This document shows positions 51,001-64,000 of a DNA stretch of 64,000 nt, one piece after another. The notes under the pieces are model-generated. The model saw only the letters and a list, made by a program, of their open reading frames with translations. It was not told the DNA's origin and searched no databases. The stretch is from Dirofilaria immitis (Eukaryota; Nematoda; Chromadorea; Rhabditida; Onchocercidae), in the NCBI GenBank assembly GCA_024305405.1, contig JAKNDB010000087.1, forward strand, positions 5,396,501 to 5,460,500, given 5' to 3'. The number at the start of each line of letters is the position of its first letter. Position 1 is the stretch's first letter. The position numbers were made by a program, and so were the translations under genes.

Positions 51001-51815
51001 GCGAGGATATGCGTCCATCGTAACGTTAGTAGCTATCAATGTTAACGACGATTGTGATAAGGAGAGATTAGAACTTAAAGAAGAAAAAGAAGAAAATGTT
51101 TTTCAAAAAGATTTTTATACATGAGCACTCTTTATACATCGTAGAAAATTTGAACTTTAATGCTGAAGGCAAAAAATGGTATAACAGAATTGATGAATAA
51201 CTGAATAAAATTTGAACATATCAGAATCTATTACGTACAAAATGGGATGCTGAAATTATCTGTTAAACATATTTACTTCCATTAACCAGTGGTAAATTCA
51301 GAATGTTCTTCTTGCTAATGTGTAAATAGGATCAGGAAACAAAATCAGTAATTTTGTATTCTTCATTCACTTTTTGATCATCAGATCTTCGTAGTTTTCT
51401 GACTCAAGATTTATTGAGCATATTTTTTTCTCCAGAGTTGTAAATATATATCGCAGTGCATTGAATCATCTTTTTTCAAACTATTCATGCACCACAATCT
51501 ATGGGAAAATGTAATGCATCCAGCAGAAAGCATCTCTGTACTTTTTGGTTCTATATTGAAAACCAATATCTTGAAGGCAATATCTTAATAATAATTTTAA
51601 TAAGTAATACTTGTTAAAACAAGCAAATATTGATGCCTTTTGGTAGGTAGAATAGTAGTTCAACTGTATTCATGTGCGGCTATTAAATTAATTCACGCTA
51701 TTTCATTGAATTATCACTTATTCACAGAATAATAATCTGTTTTCAGACGTCGTTATTATCTCAGCTATGAATCATTTCACATGCTTATATGAGAAATGTA
51801 GCATCGTTGCTGTTG
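48060..51815. other. Gene-poor interval with weak exon candidates
   Basis: Two open segments with splice-like borders deserve mention. On the plus strand at about 49867-49970, after TTTCTAG, a frame contains NCPEVRLVVQDLSSPKINS. On the minus strand about 49469-49645, a frame of some 60 codons contains VTVNVTFDKDFSKKGNVDV and ends KMPPTSRWAI then TGA. Neither has a recognised family. The rest is A+T-rich spacer. Confidence 0.25.
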
Positions 51816-52809
<994 letters not shown>

Positions 52810-55760
52810 GAGATTACAATGATGGTAATATTTTTCTATCTCCGTTAAGGGAAGTCATTGACAGTCATTCAAGGTTGAATCATATCAGCTGTTGTAACCT
52901 CCACAAACATTCACTTCTCATCTCTCATTATAATTCGTCCCTCCTTCGTCCCTCAAAACTCATTTGTTGTTTGGCAGATGTAACACTTTGTTCCTCTTTT
53001 CATTCTGAGTGAAACTAAATTCATTTATCGGTCAACAAACTTGCACGAAATATCATAATTTCAATAAATTACTACTAGTTAACGTTGCTAAGTTTCATTC
53101 AATTTTTATAGATGGAAAATAATACTTGAAACGAACAAATTTGATAAATATTTTCCCATTTCATATTCATATTCTGATAAATTACTTCTCATCTTTGGAA
53201 GCAGCGAATCAAAAATTTTAAAATTGATTTTCAAGTTCATAATAGCGTTAGTTTATTATTTTTTTTTCGTTTTTCTGATGTTTTACAATAAATTCATTTT
53301 AATGGTTTAGTTTTAGGTGGAGGAAGAAATAGAAATAGAAATAGCTGCTAGATAGATTATAAAGCTTAAATTGATCTCTGTTCTAGTAATATTATGAGAA
53401 GAGATTTCGGCATTGCTTATGCATTTAATCTCCTCGCTGTAATTAGAAGGATTGATTTTACATCTATAAAAACCTTTTAATTCGATGTAGTTCAGGAAAG
53501 ATGTATATATGTTTTGTCGTCAATTTTTTCTTACTCTTGAATTTTTCTACAGAAGAGCATGCTTAAAAAATCTTCATAATGACTACTATTATGAATCACC
53601 AGTTATTTTATCTTTGTTCGAAAAGAATTATATGACCACAAAAATAACTTTCAAACTAAAATGATAAAAGAATATATTTTATAATTATTTGTTTCGAAAT
53701 TTTAATAAAGTTGAAAAAATCGGTTTTCCGTTAATTTGGTATTTCACAAAGATAAAATGATAAAACACGGACTTCCCTTATTGTCTAGTTATAAAGTTTG
53801 AATCCTGCAAAGATTTCATGTGACCTATCGGTAAGTCATTTATCAAGTGAAGTAAGTAAGCAAACCATTCAAATTTGAAATTTCTTCTCAAATAATCGTT
53901 TGCAATCGCTATTTGATTTTCTCATTTTCTACACATTCTCGATATGCATTGTTGTAGAGCGAAAATAATGGCTTCTCTTTTGAGTTAAAAAATACATTTT
54001 ATATTGTCATTTGCAACAAAATTTTCTTTTTCTTTCAAATTTTTTCGAATCAGCGTAAATAGTTTCAATGGCCAATGACTTAGTATCAAATCGCCACGGA
54101 CTTCCCTTATTGTTTAGTTATAAAGTTTGAATCCTGCAAAGATTCTTTGAAGATTTTAGGATTTTTAGAATGAGTAATGCATACAAACGATATTCATTTC
54201 TTACCTCATGCAAGTAGTATGCTTTAAAATTTTTGGAATTTATGTAAAAGAATTTTCTATTGCTTCCTTCATTGATGCTTTTTTCAGCCAATTTTAAAGA
54301 AGAAATAAACAAAATATTTTTGTAGCTTGTGTTGAGATTTTTCGGAAATTTTCTAATATCACTAATGAATGAAAGGAAGTAATACCCTTAGATTTAGCTT
54401 ATCTAAACATTTATTTAATGAAATAATTTCCTGACTATGTTGATGAACAGTTTTGACGTCATGCTTATTCTTTCCTTTCGAAATAGAATTTTGAAAGCTA
54501 TCTATTCAGTCCGATTCAGTAGTTCTGCATAAAGTCAATTCTAAAATATTCGGAAGCCTCAATATCAGAAAGAACAAAGTGTAGGTTAATGACTACTTTC
54601 TCGGCATTCAGCACGCTAAATTTATTAAGCAAGTGTTGTGCTCTGATATTTTAAATCGTTTTGAAGTCAATTGCAAGGCAACCCATTGTTTTACATTGAG
54701 TAGCCAGAGGTCATAAAAGTTTTATTCGTTTTATCAACAACGGTTTAATGTACTGATGCTTGAAGAAATTTTTAATTTTCAATTATGATCTTTCTATCGA
54801 AGTCGAAATTTTATGATTGTATGGGGAGCATCATTTTGTATGAATCCATTATTTTTTCTATTAATATCAGTCAAATAGCAAACATTCCACATTTATCATC
54901 AACATGAATCATTTTTATATTTATGGAACAAGCTATCTTTATTAATTTGTGAATAATTTATTGTATTTGAAAAGCTTCATTGAAACGAAGGAATGAAACC
55001 AATGGTGCCGGCTCCATGAGAATAAACTTATCATTTGATCTTTTAATTTTATTTGTCAATTAATTTGTAATAAAAATATTCAATTTGAATTTATGAAAAC
55101 TAAATGCGACAGGACGCGTTTATTTTTTGTTAGAAGTTTTTAGTTTTTATATTGAGTAAACAAACTATCGTTTCTTTCTACAATTATTTAGTATAAGAAA
55201 CTTTCGTTCCCTTTGAAGTATCATAAAACTGAAAATAAATAATTGTCTCACTTCCAATTATCATTTTCTTACCACTTTAAAATGAACAGATATCTTTTCG
55301 ATAAACAAAATATTAACAACTTAGTATCTTTGCTGTGTACGATCAATACACTAATAAGATTATTCACAAATCATTGACAAAACAACCGAAATCGAACATT
55401 GTTGGGCTCGCAAGAGGTGCATATTTGGCTGAGATAACATCACTGAATCCCACCTCTTCTGCTTACTTTCCAACCATCCTATATTGTGGTTGTCACCATT
55501 ATTACCGCCCTGCCACCAATTATCCACTACTAAGAATAGATATTAGATAGATGGAGTATCTGTCGTGATATTTCGACATTCAGTGCACCATCTGGGTAGT
55601 GTAAATACAATTTCTAGTTGTCCTACCACTTCAATAATATCCTTTCCCGTATCAGATTAATGATTTATGTCACATTATCAATTGTTACTGTCGTACCATT
55701 ATTAATTACTTCTTCTACTTCTAGTGTCATGCTGTTACTGCTGCTACTGCCATTAATTGA
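52810..55760. other. Intergenic with a duplicated 49-bp block
   Basis: No gene recognised. A block of about 49 bp beginning CACGGACTTCCCTTATTG occurs at 53766-53814 and again at 54095-54143 with one substitution. The remainder is A+T-rich. Confidence 0.5.
53766..54143. repeat. Pair of ~49-bp direct repeats, 329 bp apart
   Basis: Both copies run from CACGGACTTCCCTTATTG through AGTTATAAAGTTTG to AATCCTGCAAAGATT. The only difference I see is TCTAG versus TTTAG. Confidence 0.9.
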
Positions 55761-55766
55761 TTATAA

Positions 55767-55849
55767 TAATAATTGATAATAATAATAACAATAATTGATA
55801 ATAATAATTGATAATAATAATAATAATAATAATAATAATCATAATAATC

Positions 55850-55884
<35 letters not shown>

Positions 55885-55941
55885 TAATAATTATTATTTA
55901 TTATTATCAATTATTGTTATTATTATTATTATTATTATTGG
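55767..55941. repeat. Palindromic AAT/ATT tract
   Basis: An AATAATTGATAAT-rich left half is followed by its complement on the right (TTATTATCAATTATTGTTATT). The symmetry centre is near 55889-55890 and the tract can fold into a long hairpin. It is not part of any gene I can see. Confidence 0.9.
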
Positions 55942-58900
55942 TAATATAATATAGCAACAATGATAGCAACACTAATTTGAACAGGTGATTGAAATTGGTT
56001 TGTTTATCACACGCAGCTGAATGGATTATAAAATTTTAATTCATGCTATTTCTGTTTATCTCTACTCTTTCCTTCGAAACGTGCTATTTATTAGTTATTA
56101 CACAGTTCCTAAGTTTCGATTTCCACATTTCTAAACATCCAATATGGTAAGGCTGTCTCCCACGTCATAACTGTTTTTGAAATACAACTCTCCTGCTTTA
56201 GAAAATTGCTAAGACATTTGAAAAGTTGTATCGTAAACAGAGATCAGTCAAAATGAATATTTTTAATTTAAAGCTAAAACGGAACAATACAATTTTTAAT
56301 CCCTCTGTATTCCTACTTTTCTATTGTTATTGTCTGAATCTTTCACAGAGGAAATGATCGTTCTAATCAATATAGTCGCTTGCATTATTGCCATTACCAT
56401 CGTCGTCCATCCGGGCAAACGATCGTTGTCGTCCTTGCAGGCACTTGACTGTTTCAGTCCTCTTCTGCTCCAAATAATTCGCATTGATTTTCTTTCGGCC
56501 GTCTTAACTTTTTACCTCTCTAATTCTTATGATGGTCCGACTTTAGAGGGATAAGCATTGAGCTCTTTATTGCACAAAAAAAAAAAAAAGAAACAATTCT
56601 TTTTACTACAAATGACTGTAATTGTTTCTTTCCTTTCTATTTCATCCTAATTTTTGCCATGGATTTCACTTCCATTTTATTTCTTATTTAGGTTAAAATT
56701 ATGTTTTTGAGCTAGCTTATATTACACTCTACTTGTACTTTTGACTTATCTGTTTTCTGATAAACTGAATTGTTTTTTAGAATTCATTTCTGTCCACTCT
56801 TCCATTTTTCCATTTGTTCATTTTCCGATAACTTCAATGGATTCGATAAATGATATAAAAATAAATAGGAATTATAGAATTAACAAATTTATTTCAATTC
56901 ACTGAAATCAATAATAGCAATGCGTTTAATGCACTATCATTTTTCGTTAACTTTGCTTTTATCTGAAGCTCGATTTATCGTTTCATGAGATAACACAGTA
57001 ACATGAAATCAATTCGAATAAAAAGTTGTTCTATTATTAATAAAATTATATTCTGAAATTTGAGGTAAAAAATTTGTCTGTTGCACCGTAAGAACGGAGT
57101 CACTTCAATATGAGTTTAAATTTATTACTAATACTTATATTCGCAAATATTATTGAGTAACTTGAGATTTTTGCGAATTTCATCGGATCACTATTTCGAA
57201 TTTTCATCATTTTATTCATTTTTATTAAGTATTTTTAGCACTATTTCAGTAATATTGAATAGTGTTTCTGCATTATTCCCATTCAATTAAATTAGTGCTT
57301 TATTAACCTTCAAGACAATGTTAGTTGCAATACTGAGAGGAATTTTACGTTTTAAATTTATAGCTCCAAAACCATTAATATATTCATCTCAAGTTACTCA
57401 TCATATTTTTTAGTTGCTCTCTGATTTTTCTCATAAGAGTTCAATTCATATTAAGTATAATGAGCCGGTCAAAGTTTGAGGGGATTTTTATGAAGACTAG
57501 TATCTAACAAATATTTTGAACTCGTCACTTGCCTCAATGAAATAATAGTGATTTGATGTGTCGATAAGCGAATTAAGTAAAAGAGTGCTCTAATATTAAC
57601 ATTATACCTGTGACAAATAAACGCTATCTCTAATTATCCGAGAATCACTTACAACAGAAGATAATGAACGATCAAGAAATAGTATTTGAACATGAAATGA
57701 GATTGCCTATTTATGCAATGCAAAAACTTTTATATCAATTAATTTAAGAATTTCAAAAAGAATGAAGGCTGCATCTATCAGTATTTGCTGAAAGAAACTT
57801 TATAATTTTATATTTTAAAACTTCGCAAAAATTTATTTTTAAATTGGAAATATTTTTTGTTTAAAAAAGTGAAGAGCTTATTACGAAATTTGTTATTTCA
57901 GCCATGCTTAAATGCAAAGATTTGATAGCAACATAACATGTTATGGAACACGTAATGCAAAGTTTATAATATACATGGATGATTTGAATCGAAACCTTTG
58001 CAAAAGATTCACTCTTTTCATTTTTACCCTTTTCATTTAGTCTTTTTGTTGTATCTACGGAAGAGAACACATAGAAAGGAGAAAGAAAAAGATGAGAATG
58101 ACTTTTGTTTGCTTAGCAAGTTGTCATCGTCTTTCTCGATGTTATTCACGCTCGAGAAAAACTGAAGTAATCACTGTACATCGATTTTTGATTCTTTTGA
58201 CAATAAATTATTCCTTCGTTTTCATGTAGTCTGTTTCAAAGTATTGATAGCATTGTTATTGAAAAGAGAATACACTGTGTTGCTTTTCCTTATGTTTGTA
58301 ACACCGTAATCTTTGAAATGTCACAATTCAACTATCGTTGCATGGCATATGATCATATGCAAGTTATAATTCTATATAACATGAAAATGGTAAAATTCAA
58401 TCTAAGCTCTGGTGTAAAAATACAGTAATTTTACTGCAGCACAGTACATATATTAATAAAATACACTAATATTGACCATGCGTCAACATATCGTTTAGGA
58501 AGATGAATTGAGTTTCAAGTTTAAATACATTTCTTTTTCTGCATTTTTTTGATACTGTCGAGAAGTAATCGTAGGACAACTTCTTTCCTAATTAGTACAA
58601 TTATCTTATTATCACTTTATTGATAGACAATTTCCTTATCATTCATATTAATCAATTCATACTTCGAGAAGCAGCGGAATAAGAGAATTCTATCATTGGC
58701 TCTGTCATTATTTATTAGAGGAGATGGGTGCTCCGTAAAGAATTATTTGTTCATGCTTAACCGACTGTTTGTCACTCTGTGAGCTTTATCGGTTCTTTTC
58801 AACTACATTTCCTTTTCTCCATGGATACCTGCTGCCACCCATTACTTATCTCCATAACTGTTGTCTTTTTCAAAGCTTTCTCAATCACTGATCTGAATGA

Positions 58901-60862
58901 AATATTTGAGGAAATACATTCATTATCCAATTTTTATTCTTCGTACCGACTACTTCCCACAAGCCTAGGAACAATAGTAAACAGTATTTTTTTCGTAGAG
59001 TTCCATCGACCATATCATTTGTTATCAGTTTTCCTTCTTTCTACTTCTAAATGGAAATTGTAAAAAATCTTGTTTGCTTCTTCCCACGAAAATAGACCAC
59101 TTTTTTAATGTGCTAGAATTTTACATCATAAAGTTCCTTATCACAAGAATCAGTAAAGCATTAAATATGCCTTACTTTTTCGAATTATTCTACTATAATT
59201 ATGATAAGTTTTATTCAATTTTGTGATTTATTATGACATTGAATATAAATTAAATTAATGATTTTTTTAATCATTCCATAAGTATTATATCAATATTTCA
59301 GCCTATGAAAATGTGTTGAATCAAACTTATATAATGTTAGTTATAGTAATTTGTATATAATAAAAATACAACTAACTTAAGCACAGTGCATTACTATGAA
59401 TATATATCTATGTAGTTATTCATAATTTGTCATATTTGTTACTATAAGAACTCATTCACATTAAAAATATAAAAATTAGCATGAAGAAAATTAATTCTTA
59501 AAGATGCAAATGAGGCAATATAAACTCGTTCATCTGTAACATTTCTAAGGATAAATTTGTATGAAGAATTTCTGCAGAAGATTTTTGATAATCTTTTTAT
59601 GACTGGTGAATTTGAGCAAGAAAATTTCGTGTTATAAAAATCTATCTCTTTAATGATAGCATCTAAAGTAACAGGCGAAGGAACTCCATGAATTTGGCAT
59701 TTATGAGAGATAACTTATGGGTCATTGAAATGCAATCCAGTTATATAAATGGTAAATTAATTGCAATTTTTGTAGTTTAGAAATATAGTAAAGGAAATCC
59801 AATAAGTAGGACTTTCGACTGCGATCATAAAGGGAATGATAACTAAGCCAGAACTTTGTTGTCAAGAACTTTATTACATATCTTCAAATTAAGACCACCT
59901 GTTTCCTGAGAAGTTGTCTCTGTTGTTATCAAAGTTCCTAAAGAACATTTGCAATAACAATTATAAAATTAGTGATTCATTGCATATGATAGAATAATGT
60001 TCCTCAGGTCGTTCTCAACTTCTGAACTTTCCTAATAACTGGAAACAAAACATCAATTAATTTTCATGTCTCCGATCACTTTTTCTCTCGTAGAAGTTGA
60101 AAGATTATCACTAACTGTTGTCGATCGTTTTTTTTTTGTGTGCAAATTCCTTTCTGAAACATAAAAACATAATTTTGGAAAATATATCAGAATAACATAG
60201 TACGAATCATTGCAAGAGTGAGCAGATGATTTAAATTCATTAAAGCGGTAAAATTGTCCATAAACCAATAGTACGAGATTAATGAATAGTAAATGCTTGT
60301 CTAAACCCTTATTATTTTTCTTTAGGAATAATTAAATTTGAATTTTTCTTTGCTGATAGTTTTGGAATGGTATTCACTCTAATGGCTGATTGTTCAATTC
60401 CATCAGTTTATCAGCTGGTTGGATTACGACTTACAGTAGGTCTGGTTCATCGAAAATGAGTCATGCCGAAGAAATATGTGATAATGAGCACCTGATATTA
60501 GGGGTTGCAGAAATAATAATAGAGATGTTAATAGTCCTGCAGTTGACCTAAGTTTTGTACAAGTTTCCATTTCTGTTGAATTACAGTGATTTTTCTCATT
60601 TTTCATTCTGCTTTCCCATCAGTCTTATGAATTTAATTTGACTGTAAAGAATAACGTCATACAATGTTTTTTCATATGCTATGACACGCGAAGTGCTTAA
60701 ATATTTGAAAAATTGACGACTTCCAATTTTCCAGATATTTCAGCGAAAATTTTCATTTTCCATCATTATTAGACAGATGGCTTTTTATAATGTTTAACAT
60801 TCCGTTTAGTTTCCGTTTATTCATATTTTTATGCTACAGATAACTAAACAAACATAAATGGA
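55942..60862. other. Gene-poor interval
   Basis: Around 56320-56550 the sequence is locally less A+T-rich but codes for nothing I recognise. A plus-strand segment after TTTCTTTAG at 60326-60459 contains FADSFGMVFTLMADCSIP and ends HRK then TGA, so it could be a terminal exon of a membrane protein. It is isolated and unassigned. No RNA gene was recognised. Confidence 0.3.
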
Positions 60863-60885
60863 ATATATATATAAATATGTGTATG

Positions 60886-60916
<31 letters not shown>

Positions 60917-60946
60917 ATGTGTGTGTGTGTGTGTGTATGTATGTAA
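60863..60946. repeat. Compound (AT)n-(GT)n microsatellite
   Basis: A TA-dinucleotide run changes into a GT run with interspersed GTAT units over about 84 bp. Confidence 0.95.
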
Positions 60947-63546
60947 TGTTTCACGTACTGGTTTTTATATAAGATGATTTTGAGCAAAATTTTACGATAG
61001 ATTTAACGGAGAAGTGAACTAGATTAGTATGCACTACATATTTTGTTGACTATTTGTCATTCCATACATAAACGCGAATTAATGTATGTTGAATTAAGAT
61101 GATTGATTCTCTTGTCAATGACGAAAAATTCTAAACTTCCTATGGAGAATCAAAAGTCTTACTATTAAATAGGCAGGTATAACTGAGGAACAATTTAAGA
61201 AGTCAAATATTTTCTTTTTTAGTAATTAACTTTTCTCATTTCTCCGATTCTTTTGCCTCAAATTCTTCTTTTCTGTGATGTATCTTGTTTTCTTATTATT
61301 GCTTGGCAGATCATCAAACTTCTATCTTGTTCTAATCTTTTAACTTTATTCAAAAAATTAAAAACCGAGGTTCTCAAGAAAATGAAACCCCTTCATTCTG
61401 AATAGGTGCATAATTGCTCTTTTCATTTTTTAGAACTGCAGGTTTATCCAAGAAAATTTTTTTGAAGATAAGTATTGAATGCAATCGAAACAAGTTGAAT
61501 TTATCGATAGAAGATTTAAAAAAATCAAAGAAAAATTTATGTGGCATTTAGGGAAAGGCTTAGAGGAAAAGAGGTAAGATTTGTTAACTTCGTTTTGTTC
61601 GATGTTGAAATCAAAGACTATGACGAAGTGAATGCACTGGAGAAACTGAATGGGAAAGCGATCATTATTAATTCAAATTAGCTGCGTAAAACAAAATTAA
61701 GACTTTGGTAAGTTTTTTTGGATTGGAGCTAGACTTATTATTTCCTATGTCCTTCAAAAGTTTTGCTTGTAATATTCTCTAAAAGCTCGAACAGATAGTT
61801 TTTATCATCAATAAAATTTGAAAGAATTTCTTATTTGCAGTGACTCTCGAAAACTTTATTTTGCCAAATACCATCATATAAAATAAGGTTCAATGAACAT
61901 TTAGAAAAATTATATCCATATTTAAAAACTTGTTTAAATTTCGTTTTCAGTGAAGAAATTTTTCTGCTTTTTAGCTCTATCCATTTTTGATTTATAAAGA
62001 TTTTATATTTGTAAGCCAAAGCTTTTGTAATTTTGTTTCGCATTATTTTTCAAATTTTTAATAACAATCAAAACAAATTAAGTGAAGAATCTTCAAAATC
62101 GCTTTTCCTAATTTTTACATACTGCCTTCCTTTGATATTTCCTGTAGCTCCCTCCTTTTAAAAACTTATCGATTCGAATCTTATTCACATTTATTCCAAA
62201 ATTTAACGAATTTTTACTTATAAAGTAAACAATACTTCTATTTCATAAATTTGCTAATTTGATTGTGCCACCGATTACTTTTCTTTTGTAGAGATTTATG
62301 GCAAGTGGTGGCTTGTTGCTAGAAAACTTAGCAATTGAACAGCATTAATTTGTTGTTTGAGGAGTGGTAAATTTGAATGAATTGTTATTTTGCTCATTTC
62401 ATCAAGCCTTTATTACAATTTTTTCCCGACTGATCAGCAAGTAATAACAAATTTTTAATCAGAAATTGAAGTCTGGCATGATATAAAAATAGATATCAAA
62501 TTTCAACTCAGATATTTTTCATTTCTATTTCTAGACCGTTAATTATTGACGAAATGCTCATTTACAAATATGAATTAATATTGCAATGCTTGTTTAGTGC
62601 GCAATAAATTTCTTTAATTTCAGGATATTTTGATTCCAATCGTAAGTTCTCTGTAAAAGATTTGTTTATCGGCTTGTGGTTTGTAATATTATCTTTATTC
62701 ACTTGTTAAGATGAATATTTCCAAAGAAAACAATGCAATGAACTGAATTGTAAACATTTCACACTCGAAAAAAATTTCAATCATTTATCACTAAATTTAC
62801 CAAATTAAGCATTGTCGCATTTCCGTTTCGCCTTTTCGAACGGAAATACGTCCTAATTTAGTCCTTATGCAAAAATTTCTAAATGGAATATTAAAAATCT
62901 GTTCACTTATAAAAATATTTTTGGTGATTTAAGAAATTAAATGATGTCATTGGTGTTTCGAGAGAAGCAAGCATATATTTTTATTATTCACTTCAGATAA
63001 ATCATTTTATATCTTCTAACTTCTTGAATCCATTCTTTTTCGATTATTCTGGCCGAATTTATTTTGCATTTTTATTCTTTAACTAATTTATATTCAATTA
63101 GAGATAGACGAAAATACTTAGCTGTCAGAGAAATAAAATCAGCAAATTTGAAGCTTTTTATCTTTTCCACTAAAATTTTCAATCTTTCTAAATTTTTCTA
63201 CGAAAATTATACTAAAATTGTTTGACAGCCAAAAAGCGATAAGATAAAGAGTTCTTATCAAATGAATTGTTATCTATTTAAAAAGTATTTTTAGTTCAAA
63301 AATTATCATCACATAGCTGTCACAGAGTATAATAAAATAGTAATTTAAATCGACAGATATTGTGTGAGTACTTGGAAAACTATAATAATTTTTGGGCTTT
63401 TATACAACAAAAATTTGATTGCTATATTAGCGGTTTTCAGAAATCAGAAAGCCAATAACTAAGAAGTTCTCAGGAATAACACAAAGTTATCAGCAATAAT
63501 TTTGTGCGTATTGAACTGTTTTTATTTTTCCTTCAGTACTTACTTA
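60947..63546. other. Gene-poor interval
   Basis: Apart from the weak RRM-like frame, A+T-rich sequence without recognisable genes or repeats. Confidence 0.4.
61532..61681 (+). other. Weak RRM-like reading frame
   Basis: A plus-strand frame contains IYVAFRERLRGKEVRFVNF and then YDEVNALEKLNGKAI before TAG at 61679-61681. The spacing resembles the second half of an RNA-recognition motif (beta-3, helix 2, LNGK.I). An internal GTAAGA donor at about 61573 would split it. A second open segment after TTTGTAG near 62291 (FMASGGLLLENLAIEQH, then TAA) might belong to the same gene. No confident model can be built; it may be a decayed copy or chance. Confidence 0.2.
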
Positions 63547-63696
63547 TTAAACGTATCGTGGTATGAAAGAAGTTATATACATACGATTCGAATTGTTTTT
63601 ACCCCGTCCATTTCTTTCATAACTGACAATTACTAAACTTGCTGAATTGTTTTTTCGGAAATTGTTTAATTTTTGAATCGTTTCTTCATCCAGCAT
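63547..63696 (-). CDS. Possible exon or small gene, unidentified
   Basis: A minus-strand frame directly after TTTTCAG (acceptor at about 63700) reads MLDEETIQKLNNFRKNNSAS and then LVIVSYERNGR, followed by a GGTAAAA donor-like site. If unspliced it runs to TAA at 63547-63549, giving 49 residues. The acceptor and protein-like composition favour a real exon of a gene extending in either direction. No family is recognised. Confidence 0.3.
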   Translation of the reverse strand: MLDEETIQKLNNFRKNNSASLVIVSYERNGRGKNNSNRMYITSFIPRYV

Positions 63697-64000
63697 AATC
63701 TGAAAACAACATCATTTTTAAGGTGTTTCAGAAATTATCATTAAGTTTTGAAATTTTGACATTTTATTTTAAAATAGAATACTCATATTCGATAAAAATC
63801 TAGCCTTAAACCTTTAAATCCCGATATCACACATCAAGTTCTTAAATCTGATTTTTTTCTAGTTTCCTATTAAATCGATAGAATCCGCTAATTCGCTCAA
63901 TTATCTACCTAATGGATGGTAGTTAGTACCTATGATAAATGAGTGTAAGATGAGTCTCGGATATTTACTAACCATTGCCATAGTTATTGTTTAAAATATA
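63697..64000. other. Right edge of window, nothing recognised
   Basis: About 300 bp of A+T-rich sequence. If the preceding minus-strand exon is real, its upstream part would lie here or beyond. Confidence 0.4.

Noticed and set aside
58779..59063. 94-codon frame on the plus strand
   Set aside because: It begins at GTG rather than ATG, is Phe/Ser/Leu-rich, and has no convincing splice signals or recognisable family.

Overview
The window is strongly A+T-rich eukaryotic DNA from a nematode, most likely a parasitic one; I cannot name the species from sequence alone. Genes are broken into many short exons with GT..AG borders and the nematode acceptor consensus (TTTTCAG, TTTCTAG and similar). Several first exons have such an acceptor a few bases upstream of the ATG, as expected for spliced-leader trans-splicing. 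The protein families fit: a receptor guanylyl cyclase like C. elegans GCY-28, VPS35, ceramide glucosyltransferase, NASP, and a nematode-type secreted DB-module protein. Reading frames below come from conceptual translation and exon joining by eye.

Layout. 1-11035 (-): receptor-type guanylyl cyclase, 3' end cut by the window edge. 11036-17287: gene-poor, with a short G+C-rich fragment of large-subunit rRNA at 12115-12326 and a weak unidentified exon pair at 14.0-15.2 kb. 17288-23408 (+): vps-35, 18 exons. 23409-25619: no gene seen. 25620-32040: a complete-length but decayed BEL/Pao LTR retrotransposon on the minus strand, with both LTRs and a matching CCTCC on each side. 32342-35056 (+): ceramide glucosyltransferase, starting about 300 bp beyond the element. 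35057-40015: intergenic, holding a 1.2 kb inverted repeat (38118-39319). 40016-43428 (+): NASP-type histone chaperone, followed by a degenerate copy of its last exon at about 44.3 kb. 46143-48059 (-): small secreted DB-module protein. 48060-64000: gene-poor and rich in simple repeats, including a roughly 1 kb (TAA)n array (51816-52809), a palindromic AAT/ATT tract (55.77-55.94 kb) and an AT/GT microsatellite (60.86-60.95 kb). Only weak, unassigned exon candidates occur there.

The genes are ordinary housekeeping or signalling loci (endosomal retrieval, glucosphingolipid synthesis, H3-H4 chaperoning, cGMP signalling) and do not look like one pathway or operon. The most striking global feature is that all four long host genes need repeated single-base corrections, nearly all of them one missing base and several in short homopolymers; vps-35 also carries an in-frame TAG where CAG (Gln) is expected. 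The best explanation is residual consensus error in the assembly. Real decay, for example a degenerating copy of the region, is the alternative. I found no convincing new multi-gene system; the large hairpin element, the rRNA island and the NASP exon duplication are the most distinctive non-genic structures.
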